From positions 1 through 41,864 of the IMG/VR virus record IMGVR_UViG_3300038855_000035: a stretch of 41,864 bases of DNA; one strand, given 5' to 3'. The position numbers and the translations under genes are program-made. Origin of the DNA: a virus. The notes beneath the pieces were generated by a model. It was not told the origin of the DNA. It saw only the letters and a list, made by a program, of their open reading frames with translations, and did not search any database. Numbering within the stretch: the first letter of the stretch is position 1; each line of letters opens with the position of its first letter. Below are positions 16,137 through 25,981 of the stretch, one piece after another.

Positions 16137-16512
16137 AAAGGGTAGAAGATATACCACCTCTAACTATAATTTGTCCTTCTACTATTCTATTTACCGTTGT
16201 TCCAGTCTTCGCATTTACGTCATAGAAATATCTACCGTCTGCTAATTCTGATGTCTGTGTAGTAGTCAAACCAATATGGAATTTACCATCATAAGCACTA
16301 GTAAATCCACAAGTGAAAGTTTGAGTTGCTGCAGCACCAACGTGCTTTGCCATCTGTCCTGACAAATTTGTATAATTTGTGAAATCATATGCACTACCAG
16401 CAGGAACATTAACAGTATAAGTGCAAGTAAATGACGCACCAACGTTTATTACCAAATCAGATACTGGTGGGTAATCAGATTGTGAATCAAATGTAAAGGT
16501 TCTAGTTGCCAT
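16135..16512 (-). CDS. Small beta-rich virion protein (Ig/BppU-like pattern)
   Basis: This 125-residue protein has a pattern widespread among small phage structural proteins: an N-terminal strand with INVGASFTCTYTV, then YDFTNYTNLSGQMAKHV, a dGKF(H)IGLTTTQTSELADGR block, and YFYDVNAKT...IVEGQIIV. The 'LT..QT..L..GRY.YDV' signature fits the beta-sandwich fold of baseplate or head-associated small proteins, but I cannot assign a precise family. The start overlaps the previous gene by 11 bases. Position between the baseplate genes and gp13 suggests a virion component. Confidence 0.85.
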   Translation of the reverse strand: MATRTFTFDSQSDYPPVSDLVINVGASFTCTYTVNVPAGSAYDFTNYTNLSGQMAKHVGAAATQTFTCGFTSAYDGKFHIGLTTTQTSELADGRYFYDVNAKTGTTVNRIVEGQIIVRGGISSTL

Positions 16513-16699
16513 TTGATAAATTCCTTAACATTTCTTTGATTTCTTTAAGTTCACTTTTAAGTTCATCTAATTCTGCTTTCTCACTTTTCTTTTGATCTCT
16601 AGCAGAAATGTACTTTTTGTACTCAGTCATATCAGTGGAAACAATTGCATTTGATTCTTCATCTCTGTAAAGATGATGATTATCTTTTACAGGTATCAT
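16502..16699 (-). CDS. Small coiled-coil protein after the DUF4815 gene
   Basis: The product has 65 residues: an N-terminal MIPVKDNHHLYRDEESNAIV segment, then from about residue 27 a continuous charged helix with Leu at heptad-like spacing (LDELKSELKEIKEMLRNL). It begins in an ATGA overlap with the DUF4815 stop, and overlaps the next gene by 11 bases, which implies coupled translation. Small proteins like this recur at this place in cyanophages; perhaps a chaperone or trimerisation aid, but no function is known to me. Confidence 0.8.
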   Translation of the reverse strand: MIPVKDNHHLYRDEESNAIVSTDMTEYKKYISARDQKKSEKAELDELKSELKEIKEMLRNLSNGN

Positions 16700-19600
16700 G
16701 ACAATGCAATTGCTCTAAATTCTCTGACCCTAGGAGGAGTTGCCTGGTTAGTACCAGTCATCATAATTTTAATCTTAAATCCATTAAACTCTTTCAAGTC
16801 ATCAATAGTAAATTCATATTCACGGAAATCACTACGTCTAGAAGAAGGTGGTACAAAGACATCAGGAAGTCCTGAATTATACTTAGCTTCAATAATTGCA
16901 CCATTCTCATCTCTATTATCATAACCAGGGAAGAGTTCATAACGAGAAATATTCTCAGCATCATCTTGTCTGAACAGAGAATATGCAACTCTTATGTCAG
17001 AAGTTGCTGCTCTGTTAGCAGAGAATAGAACTTTAATACCAGTAGCAGGAACTTTAAGTCCTATATTCTTAGTAACATAAGTTGCAGAAGTAGGATCTTC
17101 TCCAGGAGTCTTAACTTTACTATTTGTAGCAAAGATATCAACAGTGTCATCAATTCTATTGGTTGTTAAAATAGCACTTACCCTATCAATATCAATTATT
17201 GGAGATATTGCAGGATCGTTACTATCTAAATCACATTGTATATTCAAAGATTTGTATCCAGGTAATGATGTTAATTTACTATCTTCATTCACCTTAGAAG
17301 CAACCAAACGAGGAGTATCAAAGAAATTAGATTCATTAAGAACAATAGATGAATAACCCTTATCCTCAAATGATGTTTCAATACCACTTACACTACGTGC
17401 AGTAACACTTCTAACTCTAGAATTAATTGATGTTCCTTTTGGAGTGAGTGTTTGGAAATTAGGCGTTAAAACTTCATATTGAATATTTTGAGAAGCAAAG
17501 ATTCTTGAATCACCACCAGTCTTTTCTTGATTAAAGTATAGACTTGGGAATCCACCACCACTATTATGCCTATTAGTACCAATAGAAACATTATCAAAAG
17601 AAGTTGCATCCATATCAATACCAACATAATAACTATCCATTGTTATTGGATGAGATCCTTGATTTGCTACCTCAGACATATTATGAGTTTTATTAATTCT
17701 CCTTAGAGATACTCCATTAAACTCATACTTATATACAAGAGCATTTATTGGATGAGTAAACGCAAGAGTTCCTTCCTGTGCTCTCGTAATTCCACTAATA
17801 GTATTTCCATTAATAGATGTATACTTAATAACTTCATTTTCAATCTTAATATATCCAGGATTAGTAGTACCAACTCCAACATTCTCGAAGGAAGTGAATG
17901 CAGCACCAGCAGAAACTATAAGATCTCCAGTACTTTCTCTTCCATAAGCAGCTGTTATTGGTGATGGAGGAACATCACTCAAAACTCCATCAATCTTAAC
18001 AAGATTGTTAGATTCATGCATAGAATGATTTTTATGGCGAACCTTAAGTGTCTTACCATCATAATATGGATCGTTAATCGCTTGTCCAGAAAGAATAGTT
18101 ACATTAGAACCAGTCCCATTAATTTCAGATCTGATGCCAGTATTAGTAACATATGTCAAACTAGAACCAGCAGCAACAAAGTCTCCTTGAACATTGTCCA
18201 AGAATAATGTATTTGTAAATCCAATAGAAACAATTGAAAGTTGTGCTCCTGTTCCAATACCATTCATTGAAGCAGTTGGAATACCAACAATATCTCCAAT
18301 CTTATATCCTCTACCACCATCCGTTACACTAACAAGTCCAACAGTTCCTGCTTTATTATTAGGATCCTGATAAACAGAACCAGCTACAGATACCTGAACC
18401 GTAACTTTCAATCCGGAACCTGTACCAGTAATTGTATATGGTTGAATTGCTTCTGTAGTCGCAACTGTATATCCAGTACCTGGATTAATTGCTAATAAAG
18501 AAAGCGTAGAACCACTACTTACAACTGAACCACCAATCGCAATAATATTACCAACACCACCTGAAATACCAGAACCAGTTTGGGCAATAGCAACACCAGT
18601 AGTAATACCAAGTGTAGTAATAGTATCACTAATAGAAGAAGTTAATCCAAGTGTAACTCTCTTAGATAATGCTGTAACTGGATTGTTAGATAATTCTACA
18701 ATCTCATTATTTCCAATATTAAGTTCTGGGTTAAAGAAATTGACAGTACCTGTAGTACCAGCAGTAAATTCTGCTCTATAAAGATTGAATTTAAGACCTT
18801 CAAGTTGTGAAGGAGTCCAGGTAGATGCGTTCTGTGACTTGAACAACGAACCAAGATGAGGTTGTTGTGTAATAAGTATCTTCTGTGCTTCTCCTATTCC
18901 AAGAGTAGATACATCCTCCTCTCCTAATCTAGATATCCAAACATTATATTCAGTAGATGGAGATAGAACTACAATTGAATATTCATTACCAGCACCTTCT
19001 AGATATATTGGAGAATCAAATGTAAATTTTGTGGCAGCAGATGCGTCTGCAGATATATTAACATCTGCAGGAAGAAGTTCTTTCTTACTTAAAGGAATAA
19101 TAGTAGTTGTTGGAGATCCCAATTCAACTGTTCTAATTTCTACACTAACAGGAAGTTCCGCATCCTTATTTGAGAAGAACAAATCAACAGAAGTCAAGAA
19201 TATACCATTTGGTTCACTAACATCAAATGTTTGTGCAAGTGGATCGTAGTACTTCGACATCAACGCACGTTGAACAGTTGATGTATTTTCTTTAATGATT
19301 CCAGGATCTTTTAATGGGATACGCCTTTGTCTGTCTGTAAGAATCCTGTTGTCAATTAGACCGCAGTAATGTTCCTCAGTTCTAGTGTTAATACAGTTAT
19401 CTTGAAGAGTTTCAATAAAACCACAAGCTTCATAATTCTTTTCAACAGCTGTTGTTGTTGTTCCTGGAATTAGTGAATTAACAGGAGATGATGTAAATCT
19501 TATTGTTTTAGCTCCACTAGTCCATTCTGGATTTTCCTCAAATTTTGCATCAGGAATAAAGAAGGAACCAATAAGAGTACCAACATTATCTGTTATTAAA

Positions 19601-22600
19601 CGAGAAACCGAAAGGTATGCTTCAGCACCACTACTAAGTCCTCTGAGTCTCATCTCACCACCAGCAACATATCCATAATATTGCCCTTGTGGTTGTAACT
19701 GTAGACTAAATGTATCTACGTTTAAAATAGTTGATGTGGAAGTATAAACTTCAGCAATACTTTGATTGTCATCATATGGATTTATTTTATAAGTATCAGA
19801 TGGAGCATTATATGGTCCATACTTATGGTTTGGAGTAGCAACTCTAAATCTTAAATCACCACCAGCATTACCAATAAATCCACTTCCATTACCCCAGACT
19901 TCCTCTCCTACTTGGAATACTCCACTTTCCATTGTTATTTCTAGAAGTTTAGGGAAGCACCATGCTGATATATCTTGTCCATCAAAGAACGCATACATCT
20001 GAGTTCTTGGTTTGGCATTTCTAATAATAAATTCAATGTTCCTTGAACGCATTAATGGAATATTCTCACGATCAACAACCCTATCTCCAATAGTTTCAGA
20101 ATTAATTCTTTCTATAGTCCTTCCAGTAAGTCCAGTTATAGAGTTGAGCGTAGGTGCAGCAGTATCTTTAGTTGCTACTTTAACATTTACATCCTGTGAT
20201 CTTACTTGAACATTTTTAAGTCCATCAGCAATACCAGTAGGCCATCTTTCTCTACTACGACCACTTGCAATTCTCGTATTTAACCTAGGCATTGCATCAA
20301 GAAGGACTGCTCTTGTATCATTAGTAACCATTGTTGATACATCAATACCAATCCAGTCTGTCTGCCAGCAATTCCAAACTGAATCAATGAGTCCTGCATT
20401 CTCATCAAAATCCTGTGGATTAGGACAAACAACTTCATAATCGCCATCGATGTTAATATCTCTAACATCACCTTTTCTAGGATCTACCCAACAATCAGAA
20501 GATGGGTTCATTTCACAACTTGCACCCCAGAAATCTATCCCGAATGGTTGACAATTCTCTGTTCTAGATGCATATTTATTTTGTAAAGATAATGTTTCAC
20601 TATAATCAAGAGTAACTAAATCACCAGTTCTGCGGCATCCACTACCAATCAAATCAGTAGCAAATCCATAATCTTGTGCTGGGTCAGCAGTTTGTCCGAT
20701 ACCAATAATAGTATTAGTTCCTAAAAGAAGATCAACTGCAGTTGTATAATGCGATGGACGCATTTCTCCCTTATTTTTATCAATAGAAGCATTAAAATCT
20801 GGATCCAACTTACTCTGAGCAGTTCCATTCTGGAAATTATCTACTACAAATCCACACTTAAATCTATCTAATCCATTAGCATCTTTAATGGACATGTTCT
20901 TAGTATCACTTTCAAGCATTGAAAGTGCTGTATAATATTCAAGATTCTTAACTCTTTGATCAAGTCTACCAATATCGGACATCCGATATCTCTTATATGA
21001 TTTAAGAAGAGTCCTAACCTGATTTGATTCATATGTGTAAGCAGGTACTACCAATGTTCCAACATCTAATGCACCACTTACACCTTCAGGAGCAACTGGA
21101 TTATCAGCAGGTATACCTGTTTGAATTTGGAAAGAACCGTTAGTTGTTAAGAATATTCTATCAATTCTTGGTAGATAATAAGTAAATGTTATATTTAAAT
21201 TCTCATCATCGGAAAGAATGTTAGGAGGGGCTTGTCCTTCTCCACTAAAAACTCTTGAATCAAATTCAAATGGTGATTTTGTAGCAGTTGCAGGATTATA
21301 TGTTGATACTCTAGGACGTATATCAATATAATCAGTTAATCTATCTGTAAGTTGAGCATCAATATAATAGATATCATTATCAAATCTATCAGAATCATAA
21401 CTATTAACACTAAAGATATCTCCAGTATCATCAGCAGGAACTGTATAATATTGATAAACTATCTTTAATCTATTTGAAGGTTCTGCTTCTCCACCATTTC
21501 TTATAATTCTTCCATAGTCATAAAAAGAAGATCTTTGTCCAGAATCTACTTCATACTTATCAGTAATATTTCTATCACCATTAGTTTGAGCAGTAACAGT
21601 GGCTTGAATTCCTGATGATTTGAAAGTTACTACATTACCAATTTGAATTGGTGTATTAGTAGTAATATATGAAATTCCAATTTTACTAGAATTTATTATT
21701 TCTACAACAACAGCAACAGAATTATTTGAAGACGTTATCTCTTCACCAACAGTTAAATCTGCTGTTGTACCATTTGGACCAGACAATGATGTCATTGTAA
21801 TAGATGGCAAATCTGGATCTGCCATATCATTAGATTCATATACTCCAAGAATCTTCATTACATCTGGTACATTCAAACATATCTCTTCATCTTCTACACG
21901 AGTACCATATAGATTACTATATGTCAATCCATTCTTAAGACTTTGAACAGATGTACCAGAACCACGTTTCTTAGATCTTGTAATTATAGTGGTACCAGTA
22001 GTCCATCTCTTTTCTTTAGAAGATGGATTATCTTTTTTGAGAGTTACATCTACTCTTGCAGCTGAATCAGCAGCAACCGAGAGATTTACGAACTTCAAGT
22101 TCTTCATCCCTCCACTAAACTGAACCTTATCAGCAGTTAATGCCTCCTTTTTACCATTACTATAAGCAAGGATATACCTTTGTGGAGTAAATGGTTGATA
22201 TGTATAATCAGAACCTATACTAAATTGCCCAATAGCAATTTCATTATTTGCTACCGTTACATTCCTAAATTGCTTCTTAACAATCAAATATGAATTTAAT
22301 ATGTCAATATCGTTGATATTTGATTTTGGTAATCTAGTAATGAAAGAATTATTACTCTTTAATACATTACTTAAAGAACGAATAGACAATCCCTGAGTAT
22401 TAACCTCTGTAGTTGGAAGAGCACCAGCAGCTTGTCCAGGAACATTTGTTACTGCTACAACTGTAAGTGAATTACCATCAGCAGAAACAGCAGTAACTCT
22501 ATTATATGTTTCAGTATTGAATCCAACTGCAGAATAACCAACATAATTACCAGCAGTTATAATACCAGCAAAATTATTTCCAGGACTTGTTACAGTTGAA

Positions 22601-24387
22601 ATACCTTGGTTTCCTGCAGTAATAATAAATGTTGGATTAATTCCATTAAAAGTATCTGCTATTGGAATTACATTCTTTGTTAAATTAAAGTCAGCATTAA
22701 ATGTTTGTCCAACACCTAAGTTACCAATAGCTTCGGATGAATGAACAGAGAACACATCATTCAATCCATAATCTCTAACAGTCTTAATAACTGGTCCTAC
22801 ATCCTCACCATTAACTTTAAATGATTCATCTGTAACAAAACTACCATTATTACAATATACAGTTAAACTATTACCTTGACTCACAGCAGCCGTCACATAC
22901 CCCTCAGCGCCGCTAGAATTGCCCGTAATGCGAGCAGGTAGGGAAATATCAATATATGTACTAATGCCCAGTGTGGTGAATGTTTGGATATCAAATAAGC
23001 GCAAATCCCAATGATTTAATCCATGCTCACCCCAATTCAAATTAATCGTTTCCGCAGAGAAATTATATACTTTTGCTCTACCAATTTCTGATCCTGCAGC
23101 AGCTTTCCAAGTACCACCAATTCTTTGATCTCTTAAAGAAACATATGATGTAGTTCCCAAACCAACATTAGGAGCTCCATATACATTGTTTACAATAAAC
23201 TGAGAACCAGTATTATAATCTACTCCAATATCTTTAATTTCTTTTGTTGTTCTTGCTTTAGGAACATCGAGGTTCGTATTACTAATAGTCTCAATATCAT
23301 ATCCACGGACATAAGCTTTACCAGGACTAATTTGATATATCATCAAATCACTAGATGGTGTGTTACCTTCTTGAGTAGTTTGTCCAGGAAGATAAATTCC
23401 CTTATTTCCTTTTCTATCGTTTAAAGATTCTCTGACTTTAACGTTAAATGGTTTTACATAATAATTACCAGATTCATCAAATGTTCTCTTAGCTAAAGCA
23501 TCTCTAATTAAAGAATATTGTGAATCATCATGGAAATATTGCTTCTCGCCATCATCCAGACGCATAATTTCAACAAAATTCTCATCATTAAGTTCATCAA
23601 GTTCTTTTTTCGCTAAAACTGCAGATATTTTTAATCTATCAGCACCAGGAGCAGCAAAATTACTAAATCCATTAGCGTTATCATATAGAGATTCATCTGT
23701 ACCAGCAGTTACAATCTCTTCTACTACATTTAATCCAACTCTATATGAAGGAGTATTGGAATATTGATCAAGAATAAGTGTTTGTTTAGCAACTCTTACA
23801 AAATTTCCTCGAAGAAAATAAACACCCTCTGTAATCTGTACAGCACTTCCAACAGAAGTTGCACTTGTTGGAATTGCATTAGCAAATCCCTCATTTGATG
23901 CAATTAAAGTATTTGCATAAGTAATCGATGCTAGAGTTAAAAGTGTTTCACCATCTTGAAAAGTTTGCCCAGAAAAAGTTGTAGAGGACTTCTCATATTG
24001 GACATAAAATGTTAAATTACCATTATCTGATTCTGAATCACTAATATAATTAACTATTTTTGCAGTAACTCCAGATACTTCACCTTTAATTCTTTTACCA
24101 ACTAATTTATCAGCATAAAAAGATACTGGAATACCAAAATATGCTGCCTCAACTTCAACAGCATAATAATCCGATTGATATGAAATTTGTCCAGGTATTA
24201 CTTTAGAACCTTCCCTAAAGGTATGGTCTCCAAATTGCTCTAATTGATTCTGGAGAATAGATTGTAGAGTCGTTAATTCCCTAGCCTGAACTGGATAACC
24301 AGGCTTAAATAGCACCTTATGAAAGTCGCTAGATGCACTAAAATCGTCAAAGTATGGCGATACGTTTAAATTCGTTTGCTGTGGCAT
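16696..24387 (-). CDS. Giant baseplate-associated structural protein, DUF4815 family
   Basis: The product has 2563 residues. The N-terminus (NLNVSPYFDDFSASSDFHKV, then FKPGYPVQARELTTLQSILQ and NQLEQFGDHTFREGSKVIPG) is the signature of the DUF4815 family of marine myophage virion proteins, found at the place of T4 gp9/gp10. Residues about 1250-1690 hold a Cys-rich region in an otherwise Cys-poor chain. Around residue 1710 a PLAQTFDVSEPNGIFLTSVD block starts a beta domain common in these proteins. Two GxGY repeats lie near residues 1960-2050 and an IGxE-type module near 2160-2220. The C-terminal domain (FKIKIMMTGTNQATPP...VREFRAIALS) is conserved in cyanophages. Likely a baseplate or fibre-attachment component; exact role inferred. 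It follows gp8 by four bases. Confidence 0.9.
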   Translation of the reverse strand: MPQQTNLNVSPYFDDFSASSDFHKVLFKPGYPVQARELTTLQSILQNQLEQFGDHTFREGSKVIPGQISYQSDYYAVEVEAAYFGIPVSFYADKLVGKRIKGEVSGVTAKIVNYISDSESDNGNLTFYVQYEKSSTTFSGQTFQDGETLLTLASITYANTLIASNEGFANAIPTSATSVGSAVQITEGVYFLRGNFVRVAKQTLILDQYSNTPSYRVGLNVVEEIVTAGTDESLYDNANGFSNFAAPGADRLKISAVLAKKELDELNDENFVEIMRLDDGEKQYFHDDSQYSLIRDALAKRTFDESGNYYVKPFNVKVRESLNDRKGNKGIYLPGQTTQEGNTPSSDLMIYQISPGKAYVRGYDIETISNTNLDVPKARTTKEIKDIGVDYNTGSQFIVNNVYGAPNVGLGTTSYVSLRDQRIGGTWKAAAGSEIGRAKVYNFSAETINLNWGEHGLNHWDLRLFDIQTFTTLGISTYIDISLPARITGNSSGAEGYVTAAVSQGNSLTVYCNNGSFVTDESFKVNGEDVGPVIKTVRDYGLNDVFSVHSSEAIGNLGVGQTFNADFNLTKNVIPIADTFNGINPTFIITAGNQGISTVTSPGNNFAGIITAGNYVGYSAVGFNTETYNRVTAVSADGNSLTVVAVTNVPGQAAGALPTTEVNTQGLSIRSLSNVLKSNNSFITRLPKSNINDIDILNSYLIVKKQFRNVTVANNEIAIGQFSIGSDYTYQPFTPQRYILAYSNGKKEALTADKVQFSGGMKNLKFVNLSVAADSAARVDVTLKKDNPSSKEKRWTTGTTIITRSKKRGSGTSVQSLKNGLTYSNLYGTRVEDEEICLNVPDVMKILGVYESNDMADPDLPSITMTSLSGPNGTTADLTVGEEITSSNNSVAVVVEIINSSKIGISYITTNTPIQIGNVVTFKSSGIQATVTAQTNGDRNITDKYEVDSGQRSSFYDYGRIIRNGGEAEPSNRLKIVYQYYTVPADDTGDIFSVNSYDSDRFDNDIYYIDAQLTDRLTDYIDIRPRVSTYNPATATKSPFEFDSRVFSGEGQAPPNILSDDENLNITFTYYLPRIDRIFLTTNGSFQIQTGIPADNPVAPEGVSGALDVGTLVVPAYTYESNQVRTLLKSYKRYRMSDIGRLDQRVKNLEYYTALSMLESDTKNMSIKDANGLDRFKCGFVVDNFQNGTAQSKLDPDFNASIDKNKGEMRPSHYTTAVDLLLGTNTIIGIGQTADPAQDYGFATDLIGSGCRRTGDLVTLDYSETLSLQNKYASRTENCQPFGIDFWGASCEMNPSSDCWVDPRKGDVRDINIDGDYEVVCPNPQDFDENAGLIDSVWNCWQTDWIGIDVSTMVTNDTRAVLLDAMPRLNTRIASGRSRERWPTGIADGLKNVQVRSQDVNVKVATKDTAAPTLNSITGLTGRTIERINSETIGDRVVDRENIPLMRSRNIEFIIRNAKPRTQMYAFFDGQDISAWCFPKLLEITMESGVFQVGEEVWGNGSGFIGNAGGDLRFRVATPNHKYGPYNAPSDTYKINPYDDNQSIAEVYTSTSTILNVDTFSLQLQPQGQYYGYVAGGEMRLRGLSSGAEAYLSVSRLITDNVGTLIGSFFIPDAKFEENPEWTSGAKTIRFTSSPVNSLIPGTTTTAVEKNYEACGFIETLQDNCINTRTEEHYCGLIDNRILTDRQRRIPLKDPGIIKENTSTVQRALMSKYYDPLAQTFDVSEPNGIFLTSVDLFFSNKDAELPVSVEIRTVELGSPTTTIIPLSKKELLPADVNISADASAATKFTFDSPIYLEGAGNEYSIVVLSPSTEYNVWISRLGEEDVSTLGIGEAQKILITQQPHLGSLFKSQNASTWTPSQLEGLKFNLYRAEFTAGTTGTVNFFNPELNIGNNEIVELSNNPVTALSKRVTLGLTSSISDTITTLGITTGVAIAQTGSGISGGVGNIIAIGGSVVSSGSTLSLLAINPGTGYTVATTEAIQPYTITGTGSGLKVTVQVSVAGSVYQDPNNKAGTVGLVSVTDGGRGYKIGDIVGIPTASMNGIGTGAQLSIVSIGFTNTLFLDNVQGDFVAAGSSLTYVTNTGIRSEINGTGSNVTILSGQAINDPYYDGKTLKVRHKNHSMHESNNLVKIDGVLSDVPPSPITAAYGRESTGDLIVSAGAAFTSFENVGVGTTNPGYIKIENEVIKYTSINGNTISGITRAQEGTLAFTHPINALVYKYEFNGVSLRRINKTHNMSEVANQGSHPITMDSYYVGIDMDATSFDNVSIGTNRHNSGGGFPSLYFNQEKTGGDSRIFASQNIQYEVLTPNFQTLTPKGTSINSRVRSVTARSVSGIETSFEDKGYSSIVLNESNFFDTPRLVASKVNEDSKLTSLPGYKSLNIQCDLDSNDPAISPIIDIDRVSAILTTNRIDDTVDIFATNSKVKTPGEDPTSATYVTKNIGLKVPATGIKVLFSANRAATSDIRVAYSLFRQDDAENISRYELFPGYDNRDENGAIIEAKYNSGLPDVFVPPSSRRSDFREYEFTIDDLKEFNGFKIKIMMTGTNQATPPRVREFRAIALS

Positions 24388-24391
24388 CGAT

Positions 24392-25957
24392 TTAGAACTC
24401 TACAATAATTTTGATGTCTTCTTTCTGATTAGTGGATCTAGTGATAGATGCCCTATTATCAACGTATATAATCTCACCAGAGTATTTTTTAACTTCTGGG
24501 GGAGCAACACCATTTGTAAAGGCTTGTCCCAGGTTATACGTTTTATTATTTATTACAGTAGTTATACCTGTGTAGTCAAGATCTATCGATAGATCAACAG
24601 AACCACCACTAACAGTCGTGGTTCCTCCTGTTGCTACAGTTGAAGCAAAGTCATGTAACTCAAATCCATAGTCAGGATTTGTTTTCGCTATACCAGCAGT
24701 AGTAAATCCAGCAAGAGCACTAGACTGCCAGTACTTTAATACTCTTGTATTTGCATCCCAAGAAACAACTTGTCCAACAGCAGTTGAACCAACACCAACT
24801 GTCTGACGGACTCTAGCATCAGCAGTAAATGTTGCTGCTGTAACACCAGCACCAGTCAATCTCAAAGCATATACTGCACTAGCTTGAGTTGTGGTAATAA
24901 CAGTGGCAGAAGAAGTTTCTTCTGGATTCTTAATCATACCAACTCTTGCAAACTGATTACCAGTCACAAAGTCTGGGTTAGAATCATCATTCTCAATACG
25001 AGAATAAATAAGAACTCTAGTTGCTCCCAATTCACGGTAAATATCTGCACCATGTCCACCTTGTGGTGGTATAACAACAATAAATGTAGCATCAGTACTA
25101 CCAGAAGTGTTTGTAATACCACCAGCAGTTAAATCAACTGTTCCGTAGGTATAACCATCACCACCTTGAGTAACACTAATAGATTCAATTTGTCCAGAAG
25201 CATTAACTGTTACAGAACATTTTGCACCGTTACCATTTCCATTAATAGGAACATTAGTATAAGTAGCAGCATTACCATAACCAGCACCTCTATTAGTAAT
25301 AACTACATTCTTTAACTGGTTACCAGAAAGAGCAGCGTTACCTCTTACAGCAGTAATATTTGCGTTGGTTGTTGATTCCCAATTATCAGGAACTGGGATA
25401 AAATTAGTTGATTCAAATTTAACAAGATCTCCTGGGTTAATAGTATAGAGATACTTCCAAAGATAACCATCACCACTAGTACCACCAGCTTTTGGTTCCA
25501 AATCTGTGTGAAGAGGTTCATCAAGAGACGGTTTACCTAATAAGTTATCTGGGTCGTAACCATTAGCAACACAGATATAAACTCTATAATCGCTATTCAT
25601 TACGTAATAATTTGCACCATATAAATTAGACGAACCAGTTTGTCCAGCAGTATTATTTCTGCTATAATCGTGTCTATAGTAATCGTATGTTGTACCAGAA
25701 GTCCAACTAAGTTTTCTTATAACCCTTTTTACATCTCCAGCATTGATCTTTTTCAATGCAATCATAGTATCCCAATATCTATCTTCTTCTAAGAAAGAAT
25801 CAATAGGATCAGGAACATTACTATCCCAATCTGATTGAACATCAGTTGCATTAGGCAAATTGATAAAACTATAATAGCTATTAGTTGTTGTCTTGATGCC
25901 TGCCGCAAAATTAGCAGCATTCAAGACCCTCAATTGATCTGTTATAATAGCAGACAT
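24392..25957 (-). CDS. gp8: Baseplate wedge protein gp8 with inserted repeats
   Basis: The product has 521 residues against 334 in T4. Family signatures: the DRYWDTMIALKKINAGDVKR block, DYRVYICVAN (T4 VYRCLDV), the motif SGDGYLWKYLYTINPGD at residues 161-177 (T4 EPGDGYVWEYLFEIPPD), and the C-terminus SGEIIYVDNRASI...EDIKIIVEF, which parallels T4 SGEMIYMENRPPI...EEINILFTF. The added roughly 190 residues lie between these last two blocks and contain two GxGY repeats (ITNRGAGYGNAATY; VTQGGDGYTYGTV) and a module with VGQVVSWDANTRVLKYW. gp8 is a dimeric part of each baseplate wedge. A late promoter core sits 17 bases upstream. Confidence 0.94.
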   Translation of the reverse strand: MSAIITDQLRVLNAANFAAGIKTTTNSYYSFINLPNATDVQSDWDSNVPDPIDSFLEEDRYWDTMIALKKINAGDVKRVIRKLSWTSGTTYDYYRHDYSRNNTAGQTGSSNLYGANYYVMNSDYRVYICVANGYDPDNLLGKPSLDEPLHTDLEPKAGGTSGDGYLWKYLYTINPGDLVKFESTNFIPVPDNWESTTNANITAVRGNAALSGNQLKNVVITNRGAGYGNAATYTNVPINGNGNGAKCSVTVNASGQIESISVTQGGDGYTYGTVDLTAGGITNTSGSTDATFIVVIPPQGGHGADIYRELGATRVLIYSRIENDDSNPDFVTGNQFARVGMIKNPEETSSATVITTTQASAVYALRLTGAGVTAATFTADARVRQTVGVGSTAVGQVVSWDANTRVLKYWQSSALAGFTTAGIAKTNPDYGFELHDFASTVATGGTTTVSGGSVDLSIDLDYTGITTVINNKTYNLGQAFTNGVAPPEVKKYSGEIIYVDNRASITRSTNQKEDIKIIVEF

Positions 25958-25974
25958 TTTTAGACTTTTTTCTT

Positions 25975-25981
25975 TATTTAG
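25975..25981 (-). promoter_or_regulatory. Late promoter core upstream of gp8
   Basis: CTAAATA on the minus strand; its TAA is the stop codon of the gp7 gene, and it lies 17 bases before the gp8 start. Confidence 0.65.

Noticed and set aside
16696-24387. T4 gp9 or gp10 as the name for the DUF4815 protein
   Set aside because: It occupies that place in the gene order, but I see no sequence block matching gp9 or gp10, so only the family name is used.
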